This document shows, piece after piece, positions 35,682 through 44,672 of a DNA stretch of 64,000 nt. Under the pieces are notes generated by a model. The model did not search any database. It was not told where the DNA came from and saw only the letters and a list, made by a program, of their open reading frames with translations. Numbering within the stretch: the stretch's first letter is position 1; every line of letters starts with the position of its first letter. The stretch covers positions 153,551 through 217,550 of the forward strand of contig JAAVWC010000005.1 of the NCBI GenBank assembly GCA_023910675.1. Reading direction: 5' to 3'. The DNA comes from Gemmatimonas sp. GTDB lineage: Bacteria; Gemmatimonadota; Gemmatimonadetes; Gemmatimonadales; Gemmatimonadaceae. The position numbers were made by a program, and so were the translations under genes.

Positions 35682-36080
35682 ATGTACGATCGCAAAGTCA
35701 TCCGCCGCGCGGTCCGAGAAGCGCGCCAAGCCGCCTATCTGACCCAGCGGGAGCTGGCCGATCGCGTTGGGACGTCGCAGTCGGCGGTCGCCGCCCTCGA
35801 ACGTGGCGACGGCAATCCGACAGTGGAGACGCTGGCGCGCCTCGCGGCGGCGGTGGGAATGCAGCTGCAGGTCACCCTGACCCCGGTGGCGCCCCCAGAT
35901 CCGGTCGTCGCGCTGTACAAGCAAGGCGTCGATCGGACGCTGCTGCGCCAGAACCTGCGCCGCTCTGTAGACGAGCGGCTGCGCACCCTCGGCGAGTGGC
36001 AGGAGAATGGGCGGGCCCTCGCGGAGGCGACTGCGCGGGCACGACGCGCGCGGCTTACGCCACCCGGCGGCAATCCATGA
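35682..36080 (+). CDS. XRE-family DNA-binding protein, antitoxin-like
   Basis: 132 residues. Residues about 8-62 are a helix-turn-helix of the Cro/CI-XRE class: ARQAAYLTQRELADRVGTSQ, SAVAALERGDGNPTVETLAR. The C-terminal half is charged and helical (DRTLLRQNLRRSVDERLRTL). Its stop overlaps the ATG of the next gene (ATGA at 36077), indicating translational coupling. Pairing with a nucleotidyltransferase suggests a toxin-antitoxin-like module regulated by this protein. Confidence 0.85.
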   Translation: MYDRKVIRRAVREARQAAYLTQRELADRVGTSQSAVAALERGDGNPTVETLARLAAAVGMQLQVTLTPVAPPDPVVALYKQGVDRTLLRQNLRRSVDERLRTLGEWQENGRALAEATARARRARLTPPGGNP

Positions 36081-36565
36081 CGCAGCTCGAGCAATTGCTC
36101 CGGGCCCTCCACGAGGCCCGCGTGGAGTTCATTGTGGTGGGTGGCGTCGCCGCCCGCGCGCACGGCTCCTCCCGGCTCACCGACGACCTCGACATCTCGT
36201 ACGCACGATCGCCGGCGAATCTCGCGCGCCTGGTAGCGGCGCTTGGGCCGCTGAATCCCTACTTGCGTGGCGCACCACCGGGGCTGCCGTTCGAGTGGTC
36301 GGTGGCCACGCTCCGGGCGGGACTGAACTTCACCCTCACCACCAGCGCGGGGGCCATCGATCTGCTTGGCGAAATCACCGGCGGCGGTCACTACGAAGAC
36401 CTCCTCGCGCATACGCTCCCAATTTCCATCTTCGGCTGCGACCTGCAGCTGCTCGACCTGCCGTGGTTGGTGCGCGTGAAGCGCGCCGCGGGTCGCCCCA
36501 AGGACCTCGAGGTGATCGCGGAACTCGAGGCGCTCCAGGAAGAAATCGACGCGCAGGATACGTGA
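36077..36565 (+). CDS. Nucleotidyltransferase-fold protein (MNT/AbiEii-like)
   Basis: 162 residues. The N-terminus VEFIVVGGVAARAHGSSRLT followed by DDLDISYARS is the minimal nucleotidyltransferase signature (GG..A...G..R.T.DLDI), with Asp residues that bind metal and NTP. The rest resembles DUF6036/AbiEii-type small transferases. Such proteins act as toxins or antitoxins by adding nucleotides to tRNA or to a partner protein. Start ATG overlaps the XRE stop, so the pair is one operon. Which partner is toxic cannot be told from the sequence. Confidence 0.8.
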   Translation: MTQLEQLLRALHEARVEFIVVGGVAARAHGSSRLTDDLDISYARSPANLARLVAALGPLNPYLRGAPPGLPFEWSVATLRAGLNFTLTTSAGAIDLLGEITGGGHYEDLLAHTLPISIFGCDLQLLDLPWLVRVKRAAGRPKDLEVIAELEALQEEIDAQDT

Positions 36566-36694
36566 GTCGCTGTCCGGGACGGCGCACGGTCGGACCGTCT
36601 TCGTTCGTGTGCGGACCCCGGCGCTAGCGAGCGTGGTAGCAAGGGTGGCATCCTACCCTACAGAACTCTGCGTCGGCTTCCTTTCACCTTAGGT

Positions 36695-38128
36695 ATGACT
36701 GCTCTTTCGCTTGCCCGTCGGCTCGCTGGCGTGTGCCTCGCCGCGACCACTATGGCTACCGCGGCGCTCGCCGTCAGTGCCGCGCCCGCATACGCGCAGT
36801 CCCGCGCTGAGCTCGACAAAGTGCTGCGCCGCAAAGTGCTGGCGAACGGCATGGAAGTGATCGTGGTGGAGAACCACGGTGTACCCATTGCCACGCTCGA
36901 AATCAATGTGCGCAACGGCGCGTTCACGCAGTCGCCGGAGTTTGCCGGCCTCGCGCACATGTACGAGCACATGTTCTTCAAAGCCAATAAGGACCTTCCC
37001 GACGCCGATGCCTTCAACGATCGCGCGGCAGAACTGGGCGCGGTGTTCAACGGCACCACGCAGGAAGAGCGGGTGAACTACTATCTCACGCTCCCCGCCG
37101 ACTCGGTGCGCGGCGGCCTGCGCTTCTTGGCGAGTGCGCTCATCAATCCGAGCTTCCGCGACGACGAACTGGCGCGCGAAAAGGAAGTGGTGCTTGGCGA
37201 GTACGATCGCAACGAAGCGCAGCCCGGCTTTCAGTGGCAGCAGCGCGCCAACGAGCTGCTCTATCCCGGGCAGGCGAGCCGCAAAAATACCATTGGCGAT
37301 CGCAAGGTCATCGCCAATGTCACGCCAGCGCAGATGCGCGAGATTCAGCGCAAGTACTACGTACCAAACAACTGCGCACTCATTGTCAGCGGCGATGTGA
37401 ATCCGGAAGCGATCTTTGCGCTGGCCGAACAGATCTTCGGCTCGTGGCCACGCGGCGAGGATCCCTTCAAGGTCGATCCCATTCCGCCCATTCCGGCGCT
37501 CACTGGCAGTCAGTCCTCCATCAGTGAGGAGCCGATCAACGCCGTGGCGGTCCTGCTGCAGTGGCAGGGGCCGAGTGTGGGCAAAGATCCCGGTGCCACC
37601 TTCGCGGCCGACGTCTTCAGCGATGTGCTCAACACGCCGGGTTCCACCTTTCAAAAGAACCTCGTCGATTCGGGGCTCTGGCTCGCGGTGGGCGTGAACT
37701 ACTACACGCTCAATCAGGTGGGCCCCATTTCGGTGAGTGGGCAGACGACCCCCGACAAGTTCCGCGCCGCAATGGCCGCGCTGGAACGTGAACTCGCCCG
37801 CTTCAACGACCCCACCTACGTGTCGGTGCGCGAACTCGAAGCCGTGAAGGCACAGCGCACCGTGTCGAGTGCCTTCGGTATCGAGAAAGCCTCGGAGATT
37901 GCACACACCATTGGTTTCTGGTGGAGCGTCGCGAGCCTCGATTACTTCATAAGCTATACCGATCGCATGGCCCAGCAGCGCATCACCGACCTGATGCGCT
38001 ACACGAGCACCTACATCGTGGGCAAGCCGCGCGTGACCAACGTGCTGCTCTCACCCGATGCGCGACGGGCCATTGGCCTCACGGAGAAGGAACTGCTTGC
38101 GCCATTCAAGTCGGGGGTGAAGCAGTGA
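36695..38128 (+). CDS. M16 zinc peptidase, catalytic subunit, exported
   Basis: 477 residues with a signal peptide ending PAYAQS (about 35). The inverted zinc motif HMYEHMFFKA (HxxEH) and the distal Glu in KEVVLGEYDR are intact, so this is the active subunit of an M16B peptidase. The substrate-clamp half follows (GLWLAVGVNYYTLNQVG). It acts on peptides in the periplasm. Its TGA overlaps the GTG start of the next gene, the inactive partner. Confidence 0.9.
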   Translation: MTALSLARRLAGVCLAATTMATAALAVSAAPAYAQSRAELDKVLRRKVLANGMEVIVVENHGVPIATLEINVRNGAFTQSPEFAGLAHMYEHMFFKANKDLPDADAFNDRAAELGAVFNGTTQEERVNYYLTLPADSVRGGLRFLASALINPSFRDDELAREKEVVLGEYDRNEAQPGFQWQQRANELLYPGQASRKNTIGDRKVIANVTPAQMREIQRKYYVPNNCALIVSGDVNPEAIFALAEQIFGSWPRGEDPFKVDPIPPIPALTGSQSSISEEPINAVAVLLQWQGPSVGKDPGATFAADVFSDVLNTPGSTFQKNLVDSGLWLAVGVNYYTLNQVGPISVSGQTTPDKFRAAMAALERELARFNDPTYVSVRELEAVKAQRTVSSAFGIEKASEIAHTIGFWWSVASLDYFISYTDRMAQQRITDLMRYTSTYIVGKPRVTNVLLSPDARRAIGLTEKELLAPFKSGVKQ

Positions 38129-39540
38129 GCCCGCGTTTTGTTCGTGCGGCGCTTGCCGCGGTATTGTCACTGTCGTCGGTTGTTGCCCACCCGACACTCG
38201 AAGCACAGACGACCCGTGCGCCGGTCCGTCGGCCAACCACAGCGCCGAAGCCACCGGCCAAGCCGATAGCCGAGCCGGGGTCGTCACCCGCCGTCATGGG
38301 CGACGACTCGCTCACCATGAAGTTCGAGGTGAGTGGCATTCCGGTCATTCTGCGTCGCGTGACCGCCAACAATGTGGTGGCGGCCAACCTGTATCTGCTG
38401 GGGGGCGCACGTCAGCTCACGCCTGCCACGCAGGGCATCGAACTCATGCTACTTGAGGCCAGCGAACGCGGCACCCAGAAGTATCCGCGCGATCGCCTGC
38501 GCACCAGCATGGCCCGACTCGGAAGCGCCATTAGCGTGAGCGCTGGTGCCGACTGGACCAGCGTGGGGCTGCGCGCCACGACGGCCGGCCTTGATAGCAC
38601 GTGGGCGATCATGGCCGACCGCATTATGGCGCCGCGTCTCGAAACGGCCGACGTGGAGTTCGTGCGCGACCAGTTCGTCACCGCGGTCGGTCAGCGCAAG
38701 GACAGCCCCGACGCCGTGCTCGACTTCCTCGCCGACAGCATGGCGTTTGCGGGGCATCCGTATGCGCTCGAGCCCGCCGGCACCGACGTCTCCCTCAAGA
38801 CCATGACCGCCGCGCAGCTGCGCGAGTATCAGCGCACGCAGATGGTCACGTCGCGCATGATGGTCGTGGTGGTGGGCAACGTATCGCGCACCAAGGTGGA
38901 GACACTGATTCGCGAAACGCTCGGACGGTTGCCGCGGGGCACGTACGCGTGGTCGCTCCCCGATCCGCCGGCCGATTTGCCGAGTGCGTATGTCGTAGAG
39001 AAGCGCGCGCTCCCCACCAACTACCTGCAGGGCTACTTCCACGGCCCCAAGGCATCGAGCAGCGACTACGCCGCCCTCCGGTTGGCGTGCGCTGTACTCT
39101 CTGGCAGGTTGTTTGGTGAAGTGCGACAGCGCCGCAATCTGTCGTACTCCGTCAACGCGCCCTTTGTCGAGCGCGCGTTTTCGCTGGGCGGCTTGTACGT
39201 CACCACCACGCAGCCCGACGAAGTGCTCTCGATCATGCTGCAGCAGATCAAGGCACTCCAGGAAGGGATCATCACGACGGAAGGGCTCGAGCAGCTCGTG
39301 CAGCAGTTCATCGTCACGTATTTCCTCGATAACGAAACGAACGCCGACCAGGCCAACATGCTCGCGCGCGCGCAGCTGTATCAGGGCGACTTCCGCCGGG
39401 CGTCGCGCTTCGTGCAGGAGCTGCGCGCGGTGACGCCGGAAGAGATTCAGCGCGCGGCCCGCACGTATATGCGCAATGTGCGCTGGGCGTACGTCGGGGA
39501 TCCCGCGAAGGTGACGGGTGCGCGGTTGCTGCGCTTTTGA
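38125..39540 (+). CDS. M16 peptidase-like subunit lacking the zinc motif
   Basis: 471 residues with a signal sequence (cleaved near LEAQT). Fold matches M16B (LYLLGGARQLTPATQGIELM, VVVVGNVSRTKVETLIRETL, GRLFGEVRQRRNLSYSVNAP), but the HxxEH site reads ELMLLEASERG, so it cannot bind zinc and must be the regulatory/non-catalytic partner. GTG 38125 overlaps the upstream stop (GTGA); heterodimeric M16 proteins are normally encoded this way. RRNLSYSV carries the substrate-binding Arg/Tyr typical of the non-catalytic chain. Confidence 0.88.
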   Translation: MSPRFVRAALAAVLSLSSVVAHPTLEAQTTRAPVRRPTTAPKPPAKPIAEPGSSPAVMGDDSLTMKFEVSGIPVILRRVTANNVVAANLYLLGGARQLTPATQGIELMLLEASERGTQKYPRDRLRTSMARLGSAISVSAGADWTSVGLRATTAGLDSTWAIMADRIMAPRLETADVEFVRDQFVTAVGQRKDSPDAVLDFLADSMAFAGHPYALEPAGTDVSLKTMTAAQLREYQRTQMVTSRMMVVVVGNVSRTKVETLIRETLGRLPRGTYAWSLPDPPADLPSAYVVEKRALPTNYLQGYFHGPKASSSDYAALRLACAVLSGRLFGEVRQRRNLSYSVNAPFVERAFSLGGLYVTTTQPDEVLSIMLQQIKALQEGIITTEGLEQLVQQFIVTYFLDNETNADQANMLARAQLYQGDFRRASRFVQELRAVTPEEIQRAARTYMRNVRWAYVGDPAKVTGARLLRF

Positions 39541-39559
39541 GTGAGATCCGGGCATCGGT

Positions 39560-39672
39560 GAACCGATAGCACGGAGGCATCCAAGGCAACCAAGGCAACC
39601 AAGGCAACCAAGAACAGACACGTTGTTTCTCGGATGCCTCGGTTGCCTTGGATGCCTTTGTGTCATCGGTTC
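39560..39672 (+). repeat. Inverted repeat of GGCAACC units, copy 2
   Basis: Same termini as the copy at 28683 (GAACCGAT and ATCGGTTC). Left arm: CACGGAGGCATCCAAGGCAA, then (CCAAGGCAA) repeated; right arm: GGATGCCTCGGTTGCCTTGG then ATGCCTTTGTG. Left arm has one more unit than copy 1. It fills the gap between the M16 pair and the DUF429 gene. Confidence 0.92.
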
Positions 39673-39699
39673 CAACCCCATCGGCCCAAGCAACTACTA

Positions 39700-40425
39700 A
39701 TGCCGCGAATCATCTCGGTCGACCTGGCCTACAAGCACTACCGCGATGTCGGTGTAGCACTGCTCGAGGCGACGCCAAACGGTACCGCCGTCACGCTGCT
39801 CGACATCCCACTCACCGGCCCTCCGTCGCCAGAGGCCTTGACCGACTGGCTGATCACCATCGCCGCGCAACACGCCGCCGCCGGCCTCTGCATTGACGGC
39901 CCCCTCGGCTGGAAAGGGCCCGACACCGACGCCGTCCACAGCCGCGTGAGCGAAAAGATCGCGCGCGCGCCCGGAAAAACCGGCCTGCCCCCCGACGGGG
40001 TGAAACCGCGCGGCTATCTGGCGTTCACACAATTCTCGATTGCGCTCTTCGAGCGGCTCACCATGTACGAAGGCTTCGTGCTTCCCGGGGACGAAACGCG
40101 CGGCGACGGACTGTTCGTCACCGAAACGTTCCCCACGGCCGCGTGGCGGGCGCTTGGGCTCTCAGCGCTGCCGGGCAAGGCGACCACGAAGCCCGCCGAC
40201 ATGGTCGCCGCGCGCGAGCGGTTGGCGATCGCCACCGGCATCGCGCTGCCCGCGCACATCACGCACGACCAGCTGCAAGCCGTCGTTGGTGGCATGGCGG
40301 GTCTGCGATGGGCCGGCGGCGAGCGGGATCTCGTGCACCTCGCAGGATTGCCGCCCTTCCGCCTCGACGGATGCTGGCGCGAAGGCTATATCATGCTGCC
40401 TGCCCCAGACGCTGCGTCCGCGTGA
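39700..40425 (+). CDS. DUF429-family protein
   Basis: 241 residues. Starts ISVDLAYKHYRDVGVALLEA and carries GLCIDGPLGW, typical of the RNase-H-like DUF429 fold with paired acidic residues; later LFVTETFPTAAWRAL and THDQLQAVVGGMAGLRW complete the family pattern. Function is not established; nuclease-like or phosphotransfer roles are suspected. ATG 39700 has no clear ribosome site. It precedes the Gfo/Idh/MocA gene by 41 bases on the same strand. Confidence 0.75.
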   Translation: MPRIISVDLAYKHYRDVGVALLEATPNGTAVTLLDIPLTGPPSPEALTDWLITIAAQHAAAGLCIDGPLGWKGPDTDAVHSRVSEKIARAPGKTGLPPDGVKPRGYLAFTQFSIALFERLTMYEGFVLPGDETRGDGLFVTETFPTAAWRALGLSALPGKATTKPADMVAARERLAIATGIALPAHITHDQLQAVVGGMAGLRWAGGERDLVHLAGLPPFRLDGCWREGYIMLPAPDAASA

Positions 40426-40466
40426 CCGCACGCGACCCACGCCCTCCCCGTTTCTTCCCGCCTGCC

Positions 40467-41978
40467 ATGTCTGATTCGTTTTCCCGCCGCCACTTCGTCG
40501 GCACCAGCGCCACGCTGGCCATGGGTGCCATGATCGTGCCGAGGCACGTCCTCGGTGGACAAGGGTTCCGCGCCCCCAGCGACACGCTCAACATCGCTTG
40601 CGTCGGTATTGGCGGCATGGGCATGAGCAACATGTCGCAGATGCTCACCGAAAACATCGTCGCCGTCTGCGACGTGGACTTCGGGTACGTGGAGCGTTCG
40701 TTGGCGGGACGGCTCAAGCCGCGCGAGGGACAGCCCACCCCCGAGAACGTGCTGCTCGGCGAGAAGTACACGAAGGCCGCCAAGTACGCCGACTTCCGCG
40801 AGATGCTCGCGAAGCAGAAAGACATCGATGCGGTGATGATCGCCACGCCCGACCACCTGCACGCCACCATTGCGCTCGCCGCGATGTCGCTCGGCAAGCA
40901 TGTGTACGTGCAGAAGCCACTCGCTTTCTCGGTGTACGAAGCGCGGTTGCTGCAGAAGGCGGCGGCGAACAATCCCACGATTGCCACGCAGATGGGCAAT
41001 CAGGGGCACTCGATGGCAGGCTCGCATCGCGTCACCGAAATCGTGCGTTCCGGCGTGCTCGGTAAGGTGCACGACGTGCACGTGTGGACTGATCGTCCCG
41101 TGCGCTACTGGGCGCAGGGCATTCCGCGTCCGCGCCCGGCAGGCGCAGCGGTCGTGAATGCAAATCCGCGGCCCCAATGGAACATGGGCACGGTCGACAA
41201 CGCCGTGCGCAACCTGATGGCCAGCAACGACCATTCGCCACCGGAAGGCTTCAACTGGGACCTGTACCTCGGCCCCGCGCCGGAAATCCCGTATCACCCG
41301 GCTTATCACCCGTTCGCGTGGCGCGGCTGGCTCGACTTTGGTGTGGGCGCCATTGGCGATATGGGCGCACACCTCATCGATCAGGCGTACACCGCGCTCG
41401 AACTCACGTACCCCACCAGCATCACGGCGAGCTCCAGCCCGTGGGGCGGCGGCGAAAAGAATCCCGCGACGTATCCGCTCGCGATGATGGCGCAGTTCGA
41501 ATATCCGGCGGTGGGCAAACGCGGTCCTGTGAAGCTGCATTGGTACGACGGTGGCCTGCTGCCGCCGCGTCCCGATATGCTCCCCGTCGACGCCCCCATT
41601 TCCAACCCCGGAAGCGACGGTGGTGGCGCGATGATCGTGGGCGAGAAGGGCATTCTCATTCACGAGACGTACGGCAACCGTCCGCGCATCTATCCGGAAG
41701 GCACCGCCAAGAAAGCGGAGCAGGTCGCCCAATCCATTCCGCGCATCACGGTGTCGCATGAGCAGAACTGGATTCAGGCTTCCAAGGGGCAGACGAAGTC
41801 GAGCTCGCCGTTTTCGCAGGCGGCACCGCTCACGGAAACGATGTTGCTGGGTATTGCGGCGCTGCGGGCCGGTCAGGGACGCAAGGTGCTGTACAACGCC
41901 GAAAAGATGGAGTTCACCAACGCGCCCGAGGCCAACCAGTACCTCACGCGCGCGTATCGCAAAGGTTGGCAACTCTGA
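40467..41978 (+). CDS. Exported Gfo/Idh/MocA-family oxidoreductase
   Basis: 503 residues. A Tat-type signal (FSRRHFVGTSATLAMGAMIV) directs export of a folded, cofactor-bearing enzyme. The Rossmann domain (IACVGIGGMGMSNM), the EKP-like motif in HVYVQKPLAF and the metal/sugar domain (GAIGDMGAHLIDQAYTAL) are characteristic. Members oxidise or isomerise sugars and polyols with NAD(P). Exported Tat versions are typical of planctomycete- and acidobacteria-like glycan degraders. ATG 40467 was chosen because the Tat signal begins there. Its TGA overlaps ATG 41978 of the M20 remnant. Confidence 0.87.
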   Translation: MSDSFSRRHFVGTSATLAMGAMIVPRHVLGGQGFRAPSDTLNIACVGIGGMGMSNMSQMLTENIVAVCDVDFGYVERSLAGRLKPREGQPTPENVLLGEKYTKAAKYADFREMLAKQKDIDAVMIATPDHLHATIALAAMSLGKHVYVQKPLAFSVYEARLLQKAAANNPTIATQMGNQGHSMAGSHRVTEIVRSGVLGKVHDVHVWTDRPVRYWAQGIPRPRPAGAAVVNANPRPQWNMGTVDNAVRNLMASNDHSPPEGFNWDLYLGPAPEIPYHPAYHPFAWRGWLDFGVGAIGDMGAHLIDQAYTALELTYPTSITASSSPWGGGEKNPATYPLAMMAQFEYPAVGKRGPVKLHWYDGGLLPPRPDMLPVDAPISNPGSDGGGAMIVGEKGILIHETYGNRPRIYPEGTAKKAEQVAQSIPRITVSHEQNWIQASKGQTKSSSPFSQAAPLTETMLLGIAALRAGQGRKVLYNAEKMEFTNAPEANQYLTRAYRKGWQL

Positions 41979-42696
41979 TGTCACAGCCGTACGTATCGCG
42001 CGTCCGGACTCCGGGCGCGCGTATCGTGTCCGGGATTGCCTCCGGCATCGTCGCCGCAGCGCTGTTGGGAAGCAGCCCTGTTTCCGCGCAGAGCACGCCG
42101 TGGACCGTGTCGACAGCCGCGCCAACTTCGTCGCACGGTTGCGTGCGACCAAGCCCACCAAGCGACCGGTGCGCATCATGGGGCACATGGATGTCGTGGG
42201 TGTCGACAGCAGCAAGTGGATGACTCCACCCTTCACAGCCACACGGCGTACGGAAGGCGACGTGGAGTACCTGTATGGCCGCGGCGCCATTGACGACAAG
42301 GGTATGCTGGCCACCGCCACCGCGGCCATGCAGCAGCTGGCATTGCATCGTGACCAACTCGACCGCGATGTGATCTTCATGGCGACCGCCGCAGAAGAAG
42401 GCGGGCCCGAAGTCGGTATCGACGAGATGGTGAGCACGCCGCTGTATCAGGCCATGGAGCAGGCCGCGGTGGCGATGGTGCCGGGCACCACGGTCATTCC
42501 GTTCATGAGTACCGGCGCCACGGACGGCGCGGCGTTGCGCGCCAAGGGTATTCCCACGTACGGTATTCTGCCCATGCTGCTGCCGATGGTCGACGAGTTG
42601 CGCATGCACGGCGACAACGAACGGGTGCCGGTGCAGGCGCTTGGCTGGGCGGCGGAGTTTCTGTATCGAACACTCGAGCGCGTTACGGCTCGCTGA
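41978..42696 (+). pseudogene. Remnant of an exported M20 metallopeptidase
   Basis: The ATG at 41978 (overlapping the upstream stop) opens a signal peptide (SGIASGIVAAALLGSSPVSA) but the M20 body is in the next frame: ARLRATKPTKRPVRIMGHMD, VVGVDSSKWMTPPF, YGRGAIDDKGMLATATAAM, ATAAEEGG. So a frameshift lies between about 42090 and 42120, and the segment between signal and GHMD is far too short. A second lesion follows GIDEMV: the text jumps to STPLYQAMEQAAVAMVPG, which in whole enzymes (about 480-520 residues) lies about 200 residues further on; the dimerisation domain and third metal ligands are missing. The C-terminus (STGATDGAALRAKG, DNERVPV) is normal. Not functional as it stands. Confidence 0.85.
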
Positions 42697-42720
42697 GCAA
42701 CGATTTCCACCGTATACGAC

Positions 42721-43581
42721 ATGAGCGATAGCGCAGCGCACGCGGGCGCGCACGCCGCACACATTGACCTCGAGGCCAACGATGGCGCGCATGCACGCGT
42801 GTTCCTCGACGGCGCGCAGGTGGCCTCCTGGATACCCGTCGGAGCTACCGACGACCGGCTATTCGTGAGCCGCAATGCGCGCTACGGTGCCGGACAGAGC
42901 ATCCGTGGTGGCATTCCCATCTGTTTTCCGCAGTTCGGTGCAACCGGTGCGCTGCAGCAACACGGGTTTGCGCGCAACAGTCGCTGGCGTGTCGTACGCC
43001 AAAGGAACGATGCAGACGGCGCATATGCCGCGCTTGCACTGACCGATAACGACGCCACGCGCGCCATGTGGCCGTTCGCCTTCCATGCTGAGCTGTCGGT
43101 GCATGTGGCGGGCGCGTCCCTCACGGTCGAGTTGTCGGTCACCAATACCGACGGGCAGCCGTTCGACTTCACGGCGGCGCTTCACCCGTACTTCCGTGTG
43201 CGCGACGCGTATGCCACACGCGTGTGTGGTCTCGGCGAAACGTGCTACCGCGACGCGCTGCAGGGCGGCGCCGAGTTTCGTGAAGTGCGCGACCAGGTGA
43301 CAGTACTGGGTGAGGTAGACCGCGTGTACTTCAATACGCCAGACGTCCTTGAAATGGTCGAGCCACACCGCACCCTTCGCGTGGAGAAGCGCGGCTTCCC
43401 CGATGTGGTGCTCTGGAACCCCGGGAGTGCGGGCACGGCGGGCCGGGCCGACTTCGCGGACGGCGATGAATACGAAATGGTTTGTCTCGAAGCCGGTGCG
43501 ATTGGGACGCCCGTATCGCTCGCTCCCGGAGCGCAGTGGACCGGAGCCCAGATCATGACCGCAGTCTCGAACTCGAACTGA
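42721..43581 (+). CDS. D-hexose-6-phosphate mutarotase (aldose-1-epimerase family)
   Basis: 286 residues of the YeaD-like family: IRGGIPICFPQFG, LQQHGFARNSRWRVV, the catalytic His/Glu region ALHPYFRVRDAY, GEVDRVYFNTPDVLEMV and DEYEMVCLEAGAIGTPVSL. It interconverts alpha and beta anomers of hexose 6-phosphates. No signal peptide. Located 24 bases after the M20 remnant, with a strong hairpin after its stop. Confidence 0.88.
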   Translation: MSDSAAHAGAHAAHIDLEANDGAHARVFLDGAQVASWIPVGATDDRLFVSRNARYGAGQSIRGGIPICFPQFGATGALQQHGFARNSRWRVVRQRNDADGAYAALALTDNDATRAMWPFAFHAELSVHVAGASLTVELSVTNTDGQPFDFTAALHPYFRVRDAYATRVCGLGETCYRDALQGGAEFREVRDQVTVLGEVDRVYFNTPDVLEMVEPHRTLRVEKRGFPDVVLWNPGSAGTAGRADFADGDEYEMVCLEAGAIGTPVSLAPGAQWTGAQIMTAVSNSN

Positions 43582-43603
43582 AAACCGATTACTTCAACTA
43601 CAT

Positions 43604-43654
43604 ACTACCAACTCGGTTGCCCGTACGTCGCGGTGGGGCAACCGAGTTGGTAGT
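43604..43654. terminator. Perfect 19-bp stem between convergent genes
   Basis: ACTACCAACTCGGTTGCCC (43604-43622) is exactly complementary to 43636-43654, with a 13-base loop. It lies between the mutarotase stop (43581) and the stop of the minus-strand SRPBCC gene (43698). No T-run follows on either side, so it may act as a processing or Rho-insensitive structure rather than a standard terminator. Confidence 0.7.
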
Positions 43655-43697
43655 GCGTAGCTCACGTCTTCCGTTGTCAGTTCGCCTCGGCCGTCGT

Positions 43698-44618
43698 CTA
43701 CTCGGTAGGCGATGCGGGGGGCTCATCGCCTTTCCGCGAGATCGACGGACCACGCCGAGCGGAGGTAGTGATCTCACGCGGCGCCAGGTCGGACAGCCCC
43801 GCGTTCGAAAGCCCCACTTCGCGATCACTTGCTGACATCGATGGCGAACTGGGAAACCCGTGACCACTCTCCACCATCCGCTTGAACCGTTCGAGCCCCC
43901 TGCGCACCTGACGGGCCGGTGAGCGCCCAAACATGCGCGTCACCATGTCGTCGAACGTGCCAGCGGGAGGCTGCGCCTCGAGGGTGACGAATACCTCGGT
44001 GCCACCACCAGGCGCCTCGCGGAACATCACCGTGCCATTGTTCGGCACTTCTGTCGGTTCGATGGACCGCCACGCAATCCACTCCCCTTCGCGCTCATCC
44101 ACAATCTCGGCATCCCACTCCACCGAAATGCCGGCGGGTCCCTTCGTCACCCAATGCGACTTCGTGGGGCTCAGCACATCTACCCGCTCGAGATGCGTCA
44201 TGAACTGCGGTAGCTTCGAGAAATCGCGCCAGATGGCGTACAGCTCGTGGCGCGGGCGACTGATGAACACGCTGTGCCGGACGTCGACCGAGTGATCGTG
44301 GTCGACGTCGGCTAGCTGCCCTTCACGACCGGTTTCCTTGGTGGTGATGCCGAGTGCCGAGTACGCCTTGCAGTGTCCCGACGCACCACGATAGACCAAC
44401 TCCGCGCCGAGCGCTGCTGCGCCATACCCAAGGCTGCCGCGGCGCTTGAGTCCCCACAGCGCGAGCAGGCCGCCTGCGACGGCCGAGAGCACGCGCTCAC
44501 CGCCACCGACGTTGCGACGCTCGCCCATCCCCTGGTGGGTCATCGCGCGGCGCAGTTCACGTTCGTCGGCGCGGTTGCGCGCCATCACGTTCGAGAATGC
44601 TGTCGTTGCTGATGCCAT
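43698..44618 (-). CDS. SRPBCC-domain protein with N-terminal membrane segment
   Basis: 306 residues. Residues about 40-85 (RVLSAVAGGLLALWGLKRRG, GYGAAALGAELVYRGASGH) match the short DUF2892-type membrane segment; about 110-250 form a START/SRPBCC domain (VFISRPRHELYAIWRDFSKL, FMTHLERVDVL, GTVMFREAPGGGTEVFVTLE). These proteins bind hydrophobic ligands; the pairing is common in stress-resistant soil bacteria, with function unproven. The last 50 residues are low-complexity and probably disordered. Confidence 0.8.
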   Translation of the reverse strand: MASATTAFSNVMARNRADERELRRAMTHQGMGERRNVGGGERVLSAVAGGLLALWGLKRRGSLGYGAAALGAELVYRGASGHCKAYSALGITTKETGREGQLADVDHDHSVDVRHSVFISRPRHELYAIWRDFSKLPQFMTHLERVDVLSPTKSHWVTKGPAGISVEWDAEIVDEREGEWIAWRSIEPTEVPNNGTVMFREAPGGGTEVFVTLEAQPPAGTFDDMVTRMFGRSPARQVRRGLERFKRMVESGHGFPSSPSMSASDREVGLSNAGLSDLAPREITTSARRGPSISRKGDEPPASPTE

Positions 44619-44672
44619 GTGTTGCTCCGTGGTTATAGTTGCGTTTGGCGGAATGGCGTGTCGCCAGTCCGA

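Noticed and set aside
40386..42437. 683-codon minus-strand frame opposite the oxidoreductase and M20 remnant
   Set aside because: Shadow frame with His/Arg bias and no motif.
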